From: Streptomyces natalensis ATCC 27448
Lineage (GTDB): Bacteria; Actinomycetota; Actinomycetes; Streptomycetales; Streptomycetaceae
Assembly (NCBI RefSeq): GCF_000935125.1
Contig: NZ_JRKI01000002.1
Span: 62,001-126,000 of the forward strand
Direction: 5' to 3'
Length of the DNA stretch: 64,000 nt
The notes beneath the pieces were generated by a model. That model did no database searches and was not told the origin of the DNA. It saw only the letters and a list, made by a program, of their open reading frames with translations. The translations under genes were made by a program, and so were the position numbers. Positions 51,390 through 60,634 of the stretch are shown here, one piece after another (position 1 is the stretch's first letter; every line of letters begins with the position of its first letter).

Positions 51390-53237
51390 ATGTCTGACAG
51401 GCTAGATGGCGAAAAGTCGGGGAAGGTTGCGTGGCGCTCGCCACGCTGGCTCCGAGGCCCGCGGCCCGAGAAGGTTCCCGGCTTCGTCGGAACGGCCGGC
51501 GTGGTCGTCGGCCTGCTGAATCTGACGGCCGGGGTCTTCCCCCGCTTCCGGCACAGCAAGATGCATGCCCTGGCCGAGGTGCTGCCGGGTGCGGTGAGCC
51601 AGCTGGCCGCCGCCGCGTCCATCGTCGTGGGCATCCTGCTGCTTCTGCTGGCCCACGGGCTCAAACGGCGTAAGCGGCGGACCTGGGTGGCGGCCGTGGC
51701 GCTGCTCCCGGTGGGGATCGCCGCACAACTCGTGTACCGCCACTCCGTTTTCGGAGCGGTGCTCTCGATGGCGTTGCTGGTGTTCCTGGTGTGGCACCGC
51801 AAGGAGTTCGCGGCCCTGCCCGACCCGCGCAGCCGCTGGAAGGCCGTCGCCAACTTCGTCGTCCTCGGCGGCGCCGGCTTCGGCATCGGCATGGTGATCG
51901 TCAGCTCCCACCCCCACAAGACCATCGGCTCGCCGTCCTTCTGGGAGCGCACCCAGCACGTCCTGTGGGGCCTGTTCGGCTTCGAGGGGCCCGTCTCCTA
52001 CACCCAGGGCGTCGACTACACCGTCGGCTACTCGCTGGGCGCCCTGGGCCTGCTGACCCTGGCCACCACCGCGTATCTCGCCTTCCGCCCCGAGCACCCG
52101 GCCGCCTGCCTCACCGAGGACGACGAGCACCGGCTGCGCGAGTTGCTGGCCCAGCACGGCGCCCGCGATTCGCTGGGCTACTTCGCGTTGCGCCGCGACA
52201 AGGGCGCGGTCTTCTCGCCGACCGGCAAGGCCGCCGTCTGCTACCGGGTGATCTCGGGCGTGATGCTGGCCAGCGGCGACCCGATCGGCGATGTGGAGGC
52301 CTGGCCGGGCGCCATCGAACGCTTCATGGAGGAGGCGCGGGCGCATTCCTGGACGCCCGCGGTGACCGGTTGCAGCGAGACCGGAGGCCAGGTGTGGACG
52401 CGCGAGACGGGTATGGACGCGCTGGAGCTGGGCGACGAGGCGATCGTGGACGTGGCCGACTTCACCCTGACCGGCCGTGCGATGCGCAACGTACGGCAGA
52501 TGGTCAAGCGCATCGAGCGCAACGGGTACGAGACCCGGGTGCGGCGGGTGCGCGATCTGGAGCCCGAGGAGCTGGCCCGTGTCCAGGCCGCCGCCGACGC
52601 CTGGCGCGACACCGACACCGAGCGCGGCTTCTCCATGGCGCTGGGTCGGATAGACGCGCAGACGGACGGCGATGCGGTGATCGCCACCGCGCATCTGCCG
52701 GCCGCCGAGGGCGAGCCGGCCGGCCCCTACGGTGACCTCAAGGCGATGCAGCACTACGTGCCGTGGGGCGACAACGGGATCTCCCTGGAGCTGATGCGCC
52801 GGGACCGCAGCGCGGACCCCGGGATGAACGAGCTGCTGATCGTCGCCGCCCTCCAGGCGGCGCCGGACCTGAAGATCGAGCAGGTGTCGCTGAACTTCGC
52901 GGTCTTCCGCTCCTCCCTGGAGCGCGGCGAGAAGCTCGGCGCCGGGCCGGTCATCCGGATCTGGCGGGGCATGCTGATCTTCCTGTCGCGCTGGTACCAG
53001 ATCGAATCGCTCTACAAGTTCAACGACAAGTTCCGGCCGCGCTGGGAGCCGCGCTTCGTGGTCTTCCGCAACAGCCGTGACATCCCCCGGATCGGTCTGG
53101 CGGCGCTCCAGGCCGAGGGCTATCTGGAGCTCGGCCTGCCGCGCGCACTGCGCCGTACGAAGAGCGCCGAGCCGCGCCCCTGCGCGCACACGGCGGAGCG
53201 GGCCGCGGAGCCGGAGGCGGTCGAGAGCGCCGCGTGA
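51390..53237 (+). CDS. lysylphosphatidylglycerol synthase-like membrane protein (DUF2156)
   Basis: A protein of 615 residues. The N-terminal part (about 25-235) has about six hydrophobic segments, and the C-terminal DUF2156 domain (SLGYFALRRDKGAVFSPTGKAAVCYRV ... GDPIGDVEAW ... NGISLELMRRDRSADPGMNELL) resembles the catalytic domain of MprF/LysX that attaches lysine to phosphatidylglycerol. It has fewer membrane helices than MprF and no tRNA-synthetase domain. Probably modifies surface lipid charge or exports such lipids. ATG 51390 is preceded by GTG; either could be used. Confidence 0.82.
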   Translation: MSDRLDGEKSGKVAWRSPRWLRGPRPEKVPGFVGTAGVVVGLLNLTAGVFPRFRHSKMHALAEVLPGAVSQLAAAASIVVGILLLLLAHGLKRRKRRTWVAAVALLPVGIAAQLVYRHSVFGAVLSMALLVFLVWHRKEFAALPDPRSRWKAVANFVVLGGAGFGIGMVIVSSHPHKTIGSPSFWERTQHVLWGLFGFEGPVSYTQGVDYTVGYSLGALGLLTLATTAYLAFRPEHPAACLTEDDEHRLRELLAQHGARDSLGYFALRRDKGAVFSPTGKAAVCYRVISGVMLASGDPIGDVEAWPGAIERFMEEARAHSWTPAVTGCSETGGQVWTRETGMDALELGDEAIVDVADFTLTGRAMRNVRQMVKRIERNGYETRVRRVRDLEPEELARVQAAADAWRDTDTERGFSMALGRIDAQTDGDAVIATAHLPAAEGEPAGPYGDLKAMQHYVPWGDNGISLELMRRDRSADPGMNELLIVAALQAAPDLKIEQVSLNFAVFRSSLERGEKLGAGPVIRIWRGMLIFLSRWYQIESLYKFNDKFRPRWEPRFVVFRNSRDIPRIGLAALQAEGYLELGLPRALRRTKSAEPRPCAHTAERAAEPEAVESAA

Positions 53238-53313
53238 GGGGGGCCTCGGGGCCCCGCGCCGCCCTGCGAACACCCCCCATCCGGCCGGTCGGCACACGGC
53301 CTACGCTGGGGTC

Positions 53314-54213
53314 ATGAGTACCTTGCGTGGCCGGGTGGCCGGACTGCCGGACTGGGACCGCTGCGCGGTGATGGGCGTCGTCAATGTGACGCCCGATTCG
53401 TTCTCCGACGGCGGCGAGTGGTTCGACCCCGAGCTCGCCGTCAAACACGGGCTCGATCTGGTGGCGCAGGGCGCCGACCTGGTGGACGTGGGCGGCGAGT
53501 CGACCCGGCCGGGCGCGGCGCGGGTGGACGAGGCCGAGGAACTGCGCCGGGTGGTCCCCGTCGTACGGGAGCTGGCCGCCGCCGGCGCGGTGGTCTCCGT
53601 CGACACCATGCGGGCGTCCGTCGCCGAGCAGGCCGTGGCGGCCGGGGCGCAGTTGGTCAACGACGTCAGCGCGGGCGGCGCCGACCCGGCGATGATCCCG
53701 CTGGTGGCCGAGGCACAGGTCCCGTTCGTGGTGATGCACTGGCGCGGCCGGTCGATCGACATGAACAACCGCGCGGTCTACGGGGACGTGGTGCGCGAGG
53801 TCGTCGACGAGCTGGGACGCTCCATGGATCGGGCGGTCTCCGGCGGCGTCGACCCGCAGCGGATCGTCGTCGACCCGGGCCTGGGCTTCGCCAAGAACGC
53901 CGAGCACGATCTTGCGCTGGTCGCCGGGCTGTCCCGGCTGCGGGCGCTGGGGCGTCCCCTTCTGGTGGCCGCATCGAGGAAACGGTTCCTGGGCAGGGTG
54001 CTGGCGGGCGGCGAGGGAGCCGCCCCGCCGCCCGCCAGGGAGCGGGACGCGGCCACGGCCGCGGTATCGGCGATCGTGGCGCGGGAGGGGGCCTGGGCGG
54101 TGCGGGTGCACGAGGTGCGGGCGAGCGCGGACGCGGTACGGGTGGCCCGCGCGGTGGAGGCCGCGGCGGCGGGGACGAGCGGGACGACGGAACAGACGAC
54201 GGGAGCGGTGTGA
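53314..54213 (+). CDS. folP: dihydropteroate synthase
   Basis: A protein of 299 residues, the sulphonamide target. MGVVNVTPDSFSDGGEW, LVDVGGESTRPGA, QLVNDVSAG, FVVMHWRGRS and LLVAASRKRFLG cover the pterin and PABA sites. The residues after RKRFLG form a loop and a C-terminal helix rich in Ala. The stop overlaps the SnoaL-like gene by 4 nt (GTGA), so they are coupled. Confidence 0.96.
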   Translation: MSTLRGRVAGLPDWDRCAVMGVVNVTPDSFSDGGEWFDPELAVKHGLDLVAQGADLVDVGGESTRPGAARVDEAEELRRVVPVVRELAAAGAVVSVDTMRASVAEQAVAAGAQLVNDVSAGGADPAMIPLVAEAQVPFVVMHWRGRSIDMNNRAVYGDVVREVVDELGRSMDRAVSGGVDPQRIVVDPGLGFAKNAEHDLALVAGLSRLRALGRPLLVAASRKRFLGRVLAGGEGAAPPPARERDAATAAVSAIVAREGAWAVRVHEVRASADAVRVARAVEAAAAGTSGTTEQTTGAV

Positions 54214-54704
54214 GCGGCTTGGGGCCACAAACGGACATCGAGCTGGTCGAGCAGGCGAACACCACCCTGTACGAGACCATCGAGCGCGGCGATCACGAGG
54301 CGCTGTCCGAGCTGTGGCTCGAAGGTCAGGTGAGCGTGGTGCACCCGGGGTGGCCGGTCCTGCGCGGACGCGGCGAGGTGCTGCGCTCATACGCGCTGAT
54401 CATGGCGAACACCGAGTACATCCAGTTCTTTCTGACGGATGTGGAGATCGACGTCATCGGGGACACCGCGCTGGTGACCTGCACCGAGAACATCCTCAGC
54501 GGGGGCCCGGCCGAGGCCGGGGAGACGGTGGGGCCGCTGATCGGCCAGCTTGTCGTGGCCACGAATGTGTTCAAGCGCACGGAGGACGGCTGGCGGCTGT
54601 GGTCGCACCACGGGTCGCCGGTGCTGGCCGACCGCGAGGACGACGAGGACGAGGAAGACGGCGAGGCGGAGGGGAACGGCAACGGTCCGGCCGCCGGGAT
54701 CTGA
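54210..54704 (+). CDS. NTF2/SnoaL-like protein in the folate operon
   Basis: A protein of 164 residues with a cone-shaped SnoaL-like fold (VEQANTTLYETIERGDHEALSELW, VVHPGWPVLRGRGEVLRSYALIM, TEDGWRLWSHHGSPV). The acidic end (DREDDEDEEDGEAEG) is disordered. Translationally coupled to folP, which suggests a helper role for the pathway, but the function is unknown; catalytic residues cannot be assigned. Confidence 0.82.
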   Translation: MSGLGPQTDIELVEQANTTLYETIERGDHEALSELWLEGQVSVVHPGWPVLRGRGEVLRSYALIMANTEYIQFFLTDVEIDVIGDTALVTCTENILSGGPAEAGETVGPLIGQLVVATNVFKRTEDGWRLWSHHGSPVLADREDDEDEEDGEAEGNGNGPAAGI

Positions 54705-55026
54705 GCGCGGCTACCGGGCCGGTCCGGGGCGGGATCCGGGGCCCTTCGGGTACGTCAGCGGGGCGGCCCCGGGGGCACCCGTTCGAGCCAAGTGCGGGCC
54801 GGGTAGGGGTGGGGCGTGGGCGAAGGGGTAAGACGTCGCGCGGATGACCTCTCGCGGCCCGCCTAGCAGCAGGACGGGGACTTGTCCATAGCCCCCTTGG
54901 GCGAGCACTGTCGGTGCTCGCAGGTAGATTCGAGTGTGGAGCGGTGTGCCGGATGAGTCCGGAGCCTGCCCGCTTTCGAAGATCGGTGGCGCCGGCGGTG
55001 CCAGTGGACCAGTGGGAGTGATTCGC
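54705..55026. other. 322-bp gap between folP operon and folB
   Basis: No gene seen. The first part is G/C-rich with short GGGGCC blocks; the last 130 bp hold the folB promoter region annotated separately. Confidence 0.5.
54901..54930 (+). promoter_or_regulatory. palindrome plus -10-like box upstream of folB
   Basis: GCGAGCAC-TGTCG-GTGCTCGC (54901-54921) is a perfect 8-bp inverted repeat placed directly before TAGATT (54925-54930), about 100 nt upstream of the folB start. A candidate operator-promoter for the folB-folK operon. Confidence 0.6.
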
Positions 55027-55386
55027 GTGGATCGTGTCGCGCTGCGTGGGCTCAAGGCCCGAGGGCACCACGGGGTGTTTCCCCGGGAACGCGAGGAAGG
55101 CCAGACCTTCATCGTCGACCTGGTGCTCGGCCTGGACACCCGTGCCGCCGCGGCGTCCGACGACCTCGCGAAGACCGTGCACTACGGCGTCGTGGCCGAA
55201 GAGGTGGTGGCCGCCGTGGAGGGCGAGCCGGTCGACCTCATCGAGACCCTTGCGGAGCGGATCGCCGACCAGTGCCTCAAGCATGAGGGGGTCAAGGAGG
55301 TGGAGGTGGTGGTGCACAAGCCGGATGCCCCGATCACCGTCCCCTTCGACGACGTGACCATCACCATTACCCGGAGTGCCGCATGA
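55027..55386 (+). CDS. folB: dihydroneopterin aldolase
   Basis: A protein of 119 residues. RVALRGLKARGHHGVFPRERE is the family start, the catalytic Lys is in VVVHKPDAPI, and DLIETLAERIADQCL carries the substrate Glu. Converts dihydroneopterin to the 6-hydroxymethyl form. GTG 55027 follows GGGAG at 8 nt; GTG 55018 would add three residues. Overlaps folK by 4 nt. Confidence 0.95.
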   Translation: MDRVALRGLKARGHHGVFPREREEGQTFIVDLVLGLDTRAAAASDDLAKTVHYGVVAEEVVAAVEGEPVDLIETLAERIADQCLKHEGVKEVEVVVHKPDAPITVPFDDVTITITRSAA

Positions 55387-55979
55387 ACACCAGCAGCGAC
55401 CCGACCGTACAGCCGGTGCCCGCCTCCGTCGTGGAGCAGGTGGACGCCGCCGATGTGACGCTGTCCAACCCCAAACGCGCCGTGATCTCCCTCGGCAGCA
55501 ATCTCGGCAACCGCCTGGAGACCCTCCAGGGCGCCATCGATGCGCTGGAGGACACCCCCGGCCTGCGGGTCAAGGCGGTCTCCCCGGTGTACGAGACCGA
55601 GCCGTGGGGCGTCGATCCCGCCTCCCAGCCGGCGTACTTCAACGCCGTGGTGCTGATCAAGACGACCCTGCCGCCGGACTCCCTCCTGGAGCGCGGACAC
55701 GCCATCGAGGAAGCCTTCGAGCGGGTGCGCGACGAGCGCTGGGGCCCGCGCACGATCGACGTCGACATCCTGGCCTACCAGGACGTCGTCTCCGACGACC
55801 CGCGGCTGACGCTGCCGCATCCGCGCGCCCATGAGCGCGCGTTCGTGCTGGTGCCGTGGCACGACGTGGACCCGCAGGCGCAGGTCCCCGGGCACGGCGC
55901 GGTCGCCGAACTGCTCGCCTCGCTCGGCCACGAGGGCGTGCGTCCGCGGGCCGACCTGGAACTGCGGCTGCCCGAGTAG
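55383..55979 (+). CDS. folK: 2-amino-4-hydroxy-6-hydroxymethyldihydropteridine pyrophosphokinase
   Basis: A protein of 198 residues. An N-terminal extension (about 1-35) precedes the HPPK domain: AVISLGSNLGNRLETLQGAI, VSPVYETEPWG, FNAVVLIKTTLPP, RWGPRTIDVDIL and LPHPRAHERAFVLVP. It transfers pyrophosphate from ATP to the pterin. Start ATG 55383 overlaps folB (ATGA), so the pair is coupled. Confidence 0.95.
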   Translation: MNTSSDPTVQPVPASVVEQVDAADVTLSNPKRAVISLGSNLGNRLETLQGAIDALEDTPGLRVKAVSPVYETEPWGVDPASQPAYFNAVVLIKTTLPPDSLLERGHAIEEAFERVRDERWGPRTIDVDILAYQDVVSDDPRLTLPHPRAHERAFVLVPWHDVDPQAQVPGHGAVAELLASLGHEGVRPRADLELRLPE

Positions 55980-56109
55980 TCGTTAGGGTGACGGGGCGGG
56001 TGCATACGGCAGCGTCCCGCTGCGGGGCGAGGCGTAGACGGCGCCTCCGTATGGCATGCATCCGTACGCAACGGCCACGACGGCCACGAGGGCGGAGGGG
56101 CGAGGCTCG

Positions 56110-56601
56110 GTGAAGCAGCTACACATCAAGGTGCTGGTCGGGCTGTTCCTGGCGGCCGGGGTGCTGGCCTGGGGCGGCGCCCGGCTGTGGGATTCCTTGG
56201 GCACGCTGCCGAGCGTGCCGAAGGCGGCGCCGGTCGTGCTGGCGCTGATCGCCGCCGTCCTGGCCGCCACGGCCTTCTCGCTGCGTTCGCGGCTGCGCGC
56301 CCAGCGTGAGCGGCGGCCGGACGCCAAGGGCGTCGACCCCCTGGTGGCCGCCCGTGCGGTGGTCTTCGGGCAGGCCAGCGCCCTGGTGGCGGCGCTGGTC
56401 GCCGGGCTCTACGGCGGGGTCGGCGTCTTTCTGCTGACCTCGGGCCTGGACGTCGCACCGCGCCGTGAGCAGGCGATCTACGCGGGGCTCTCGGTCCTGG
56501 CGGGGGTGGCCGTGGTCATCGCCGCGCTCTTCCTGGAGCGGGTGTGCAAGCTCCCCGAGGTCGACGACGATCACGACCACCGGGGAGCGTCGCGGGCCTG
56601 A
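56110..56601 (+). CDS. DUF3180 membrane protein
   Basis: A protein of 163 residues with four hydrophobic helices (about 7-27, 40-60, 80-110, 120-145) and the end EVDDDHDHRGASRA. The family regularly follows folK in actinobacteria. GTG 56110 chosen. No function is known. Confidence 0.88.
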   Translation: MKQLHIKVLVGLFLAAGVLAWGGARLWDSLGTLPSVPKAAPVVLALIAAVLAATAFSLRSRLRAQRERRPDAKGVDPLVAARAVVFGQASALVAALVAGLYGGVGVFLLTSGLDVAPRREQAIYAGLSVLAGVAVVIAALFLERVCKLPEVDDDHDHRGASRA

Positions 56602-56658
56602 CGGGTCCGGGCGCCGCTCGGCGCGCCGCGGCGGCCCGGGCCCGTACGGCCGGTGCGG

Positions 56659-57822
56659 TCAGGCGTCGGGGACCGTATCGAGGGTGACCTTCCCGCGCGG
56701 GATGTTCGCGGCGTCCGCCGTGGTGGAGCGGCGCAGCGCCGCGTGCAGCCGGGCGGGCGTCAGGACGCCCAGGAAGCCGTCGCCGTCCCGGACGGCGATC
56801 CAGCCGGCGTCGTGCTGGAGCATCGCGCTGAGCGCCTGCCGCAGCGGTGCGCCGAGCGGCAGGTGGGCGGCCATCGGCCGGGCGCGGTCGCGGACGGCGG
56901 GTCCGCCGGAGCCCTCGGCGAGCGCGTCGGCCGCGACCCAGCCGTGGACGGACCCGTCGGCGTCCAGGACGACGGCCCAGGAGGCGCCGTCGGCGGACAG
57001 CCGGTCGGCGGCGCGGCCGACGGGGTCGTCGAGGCGCACCACCGGCGGGTGTTCGAGATCGCCGGTCTCCACGGGGGTGACGGACAGCCGCTTGAGCCCG
57101 CGGTCGGCACCGACGAACTCGGCGGTGTACTCGGTGGCGGGGGCGCCCAGGACCGTCGCGGGGGTGTCGAACTGCTCGATGCGCCCCGCCCCGTAGACCG
57201 CGATCCGGTCGCCGAGCCGGACGGCCTCCTCGATGTCGTGGGTGACGAACAGGACGGTCTTGTGGAGCGTGGACTGGAGCCGCAGGAACTCGTTCTGGAG
57301 GTGCTCGCGGACCACCGGGTCGACGGCGCCGAAGGGCTCGTCCATCAGGAGCACGGGCGGGTCGGCGGCCAGCGCGCGGGCGACGCCGACGCGCTGGCGC
57401 TGGCCGCCGGAGAGCTGGTCGGGGTAGCGGTCGCCGTATGTGGCCGGGTCCAGGCCGACCAGGTCGAGGAGTTCGGCAGCGCGGGCGCGGGCCTGCTTGC
57501 GCGGCTTGCCGAGCAGATGCGGGACGGTGGCGGTGTTGTCCAGGACGGTCTTGTGGGGGAAGAGGCCCACCTGCTGGATGACGTAGCCGATGCGGCGGCG
57601 CAGGGCGACCGGGTCGACGGTGGCGATGTCCTCGCCGTCGAGCAGGATGCGGCCGTCGGTGGGCTCGATGAGCCGGTTCACCATCTTCATCGTCGTCGTC
57701 TTGCCGCAGCCCGACGGGCCGACGAGCGTGATGAGTTCACCCTCGGCGACCTCGAAGGAGAGGTCGTCGACGGCGGTGGTGCCGTCCGGGTAGCGCTTGG
57801 TGACGTGCTCGAAGCGGATCAT
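56659..57822 (-). CDS. opuCA: glycine betaine/proline/carnitine ABC transporter ATP-binding protein
   Basis: A protein of 387 residues. Walker A GPSGCGKTT (about 35-43), signature QLSGGQRQRV, Walker B PVLLMDEPFGAVD and the switch FVTHD are intact. The C-terminal part (about 255-370) carries CBS-like repeats (PVVRLDDPVGRAADRL, LPLGAPLRQALSAMLQ), which in this family sense ionic strength. It is transcribed in the opposite direction to its permease genes. The first of the four OpuC components present here. Confidence 0.93.
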   Translation of the reverse strand: MIRFEHVTKRYPDGTTAVDDLSFEVAEGELITLVGPSGCGKTTTMKMVNRLIEPTDGRILLDGEDIATVDPVALRRRIGYVIQQVGLFPHKTVLDNTATVPHLLGKPRKQARARAAELLDLVGLDPATYGDRYPDQLSGGQRQRVGVARALAADPPVLLMDEPFGAVDPVVREHLQNEFLRLQSTLHKTVLFVTHDIEEAVRLGDRIAVYGAGRIEQFDTPATVLGAPATEYTAEFVGADRGLKRLSVTPVETGDLEHPPVVRLDDPVGRAADRLSADGASWAVVLDADGSVHGWVAADALAEGSGGPAVRDRARPMAAHLPLGAPLRQALSAMLQHDAGWIAVRDGDGFLGVLTPARLHAALRRSTTADAANIPRGKVTLDTVPDA

Positions 57823-58000
57823 GCTTTCCCCTGGGTGGACGGTCCCATTGTGGACGGGCGGTCGTGAACACGGTGTTGCGGATCAATGGCGATACGGGCC
57901 CGGAAAGGACAGGCGCCGGACCGATTGTCAGTGGTGGGGGTTAGGGTCGCAGACAGTCACCGTAATCAAGCAGCGACCGGGGTGGGGGAGGTGGCGACGG

Positions 58001-58753
58001 GTGGGGGCACCGATGGCCATGGCGGTCACCGACAACTGCCTGACGGCCAACGACTGGATCTGCGGGGAGTATCTGCGCACCCGCAGCCAGGAATTGGTGG
58101 ACGCGACGCTCCAGCACATCGGCATCACTGCCGTCTCCGTGCTCCTGGGGCTGCTGATCGCCTTTCCGCTGGCGTTGATCGCCCGGCGCAGGCGGGGCGC
58201 GGCCGGGCCGATCCTGGGGCTGACGACGGTGCTCTACACCGTGCCGTCGCTGGCCATGTTCGCGCTGCTGACACCGGTCTTCGGGGTCTCGCCCGCGGTC
58301 GTGATCACGGGATTGGTGCTGTACGCACTGACGATCCTGGTCCGCAACGTCCTCGCCGGTCTGCAAGCGGTGCCCGCCGAGGTGCGCGAGGCCGCCCGGG
58401 GGATGGGCTACGGCCCCGCCCGGCTGCTGTTCGAGGTGGAACTCCCGCTCGCGCTGCCCGCCGTGGTGGCCGGGCTGCGGATCGCCACGGTCTCCACGGT
58501 CGCGATGACGACCATCGGCTCGGTGATCGGCTACGGCGGCCTGGGCAATCTCATAGCCAGCGGTATGGAGGGGTTCTTCAAGGCGGAGGTGCTGACGGCG
58601 TCGGTGCTGTGTGTGCTGCTGGCGCTGGTGGCCGATGTCCTGCTGATGGGGCTTCAGCGGCTGCTGACGCCCTGGACGCGGACGGACAAGAAGCGGACGA
58701 GGGCCGGGGCGGCGCGGCGCGGGGTGCGTACGGTGCGGGCGGGGGCTGAGTGA
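58001..58753 (+). CDS. opuCB: osmoprotectant ABC transporter permease
   Basis: A protein of 250 residues with five to six membrane helices and the EAA loop (EVREAARGMGYGPARLLFEVELPLALP). GTG 58001 follows GGGAGG about 8 nt upstream; ATG 58013 or 58019 are alternatives. Overlaps the next permease gene by 1 nt. With opuCA forms a betaine/choline-type importer. Confidence 0.9.
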   Translation: MGAPMAMAVTDNCLTANDWICGEYLRTRSQELVDATLQHIGITAVSVLLGLLIAFPLALIARRRRGAAGPILGLTTVLYTVPSLAMFALLTPVFGVSPAVVITGLVLYALTILVRNVLAGLQAVPAEVREAARGMGYGPARLLFEVELPLALPAVVAGLRIATVSTVAMTTIGSVIGYGGLGNLIASGMEGFFKAEVLTASVLCVLLALVADVLLMGLQRLLTPWTRTDKKRTRAGAARRGVRTVRAGAE

Positions 58754-59592
58754 TGGGGCCGGTCGCGGGGGCGTGGCAGTGGCTGACGACGGGGGCCAAC
58801 TGGGCCGGGGAGAAGGGCGTGTGGCATCGCCTGGGCGAGCATCTGTGGCTCAGCGGGCTGTGCCTGGTCCTCTCGTGCCTGATAGCCCTGCCGGTCGCGC
58901 TGTGGCTGGGGCATCTGGGCAAGGGCGGGGCGCTGGCGGTCAATGTCTCCAACATCGGCCGGGCGGTGCCGACCTACGCGGTCCTGGTGCTGCTGACGCT
59001 CAGCCCGCTGGGTACGGCGGGGGACTGGCCGACCGTGATCGCGCTGGTGCTGTTCGCGGTGCCGCCGCTGCTGACCAACGCCTATCTGGGCATGCGCGAG
59101 GCCGACCGCGATGCGGTCGAGGCGGCCCGGGGGATGGGAATGTCGGGGCCGCAGCTGCTGCTGAGGGTCGAGATACCGCTCGCCTATCCGCTGCTCATGA
59201 CGGGCATCCGCTCGGCCGCCGTCCAGGTCGTGGCGACGGCGACGCTGGCTGCGCTGGCGGGCGGCGGGGGCCTGGGCCGGATCATCACCGCGGGCTTCGG
59301 CAACTACGACACCGCCCAGGTGGTCGCCGGCGCGCTGCTGGTGGCCGTACTGGCGCTGCTGGTGGAGGGGCTCCTGGTGCTGGCGGACCGGGCCTTCGAT
59401 CCGATGCGGGGGCGGCGGCGTGCGGGCCGTACGGCCCGGCGCGCGGGGAGCGCGGGGAGCGGGGCACCCTCGCCCGGCCGCCGGCCCCTCGCCGCCACCG
59501 GCCCGGCCACAACCGGCTCACCCGGCGCTCCCGCCTCTCCCGGCGTTATCCGATCCGATCCGACGTCATCCGAACCCATCCGAACGGACTGA
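58753..59592 (+). CDS. opuCD: osmoprotectant ABC transporter permease
   Basis: A protein of 279 residues, second permease with the EAA loop (DRDAVEAARGMGMSGPQLLLRVEIPLAYP) and six hydrophobic segments. A Ser/Pro/Arg-rich cytoplasmic tail of about 60 residues follows. Translationally coupled to the upstream permease and 0 nt from the binding-protein gene. Symbol follows the B. subtilis OpuC numbering by role. Confidence 0.9.
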   Translation: MGPVAGAWQWLTTGANWAGEKGVWHRLGEHLWLSGLCLVLSCLIALPVALWLGHLGKGGALAVNVSNIGRAVPTYAVLVLLTLSPLGTAGDWPTVIALVLFAVPPLLTNAYLGMREADRDAVEAARGMGMSGPQLLLRVEIPLAYPLLMTGIRSAAVQVVATATLAALAGGGGLGRIITAGFGNYDTAQVVAGALLVAVLALLVEGLLVLADRAFDPMRGRRRAGRTARRAGSAGSGAPSPGRRPLAATGPATTGSPGAPASPGVIRSDPTSSEPIRTD

Positions 59593-60570
59593 ATGGTGAA
59601 TTCCATGAGCAGCATGTCGCGCGGGGTGCGTACCGCGGTTGTCGCAGGGACCGCGGTCGCGCTGGTGGCCGGGCTGGCCGCATGTCAGGGGCAGAGCCTG
59701 GAGGACAAGGGCGGTAAGAACAACGGCGGCGGGAAGGGGGAGATCGTCGTCGGCTCGGCGGGTTTCACGGAGTCCAAGGTGCTCGCCGAGATGTATTCCA
59801 AGATCCTCAATGCCGCCGGATACTCCGCTAGGGTTCAGACGCTGTCCAATCGCGAGCTGTATGAACCGGCCCTGGAGAAGGGCCAGATCGATGTCGTTCC
59901 GGAATATGCCTCCACCCTTGCCGAATTCCTCAACGCCAAGAAGAACGGCGTCAAGGCGAAGCCCGTCGCCTCCAGCGACATCGACAAGACCGTGGCGGCC
60001 TTGAAGAAGCTCGCCGGCCCCTACGGGCTCAAGGTGCTGCCGTCCGGCCCGGCCACCGATCAGAACGCCTTCGCGGTCACCAAGGAATTCGCCGCGAAGC
60101 ACAAGCTGAAGACGCTCTCCGACCTCGGTCGTTCGGGACAGAAGATCACTCTCGCCTCCGGGGAGGAGTGCGAGACCCGGGTGTTCTGCAAGCCGGGCCT
60201 GAAGACCCGGTACGGCATCGACATCGCCGGCCTGGACCCCAAGGGTGTGGGGACCCCGCAGGCCAAGCAGGCGGTCAAGGACGGCACCGACCAGATGGTG
60301 CTCACCACCACCACGGACGCCACGCTCGACAACTTCGGACTGGTGCTTCTCCAGGACGACAAGAAGCTCCAGAACGCCGACAATGTGCTGCCGGTGGTGA
60401 ATGCCAAGAGCGCCGGCGACAAGGAGATCGCGGCGGCCCTCGGCAAGCTCACCCGTACGCTCACCACCCGGGATCTGATCAACTTGAACAGCAAGGTTGA
60501 TGCCCAGCGGCTCAAGCCGGCGGATGTGGCGCAGACATATTTGGAGTCCAAGGGACTGCTCAAGAAGTAA
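59593..60570 (+). CDS. opuCC: osmoprotectant ABC transporter substrate-binding lipoprotein
   Basis: A protein of 325 residues. The signal peptide ends in a lipobox (VAGLAAC), so it is lipid-anchored. EIVVGSAGFTESKVLAEMYSKIL and TLSNRELYEPALEKGQIDVVPEYAST are the OpuAC/OsmF-type binding-domain motifs. It delivers glycine betaine, choline or a related compound to the two permeases. The start could also be one of the ATGs slightly downstream. Confidence 0.93.
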   Translation: MVNSMSSMSRGVRTAVVAGTAVALVAGLAACQGQSLEDKGGKNNGGGKGEIVVGSAGFTESKVLAEMYSKILNAAGYSARVQTLSNRELYEPALEKGQIDVVPEYASTLAEFLNAKKNGVKAKPVASSDIDKTVAALKKLAGPYGLKVLPSGPATDQNAFAVTKEFAAKHKLKTLSDLGRSGQKITLASGEECETRVFCKPGLKTRYGIDIAGLDPKGVGTPQAKQAVKDGTDQMVLTTTTDATLDNFGLVLLQDDKKLQNADNVLPVVNAKSAGDKEIAAALGKLTRTLTTRDLINLNSKVDAQRLKPADVAQTYLESKGLLKK

Positions 60571-60634
60571 CCAGCGAGAAACGGATTGGCGGGCGGGGCC
60601 CCAAAGGTCCCGCACGCACGGTAAGTTTCTGGCC

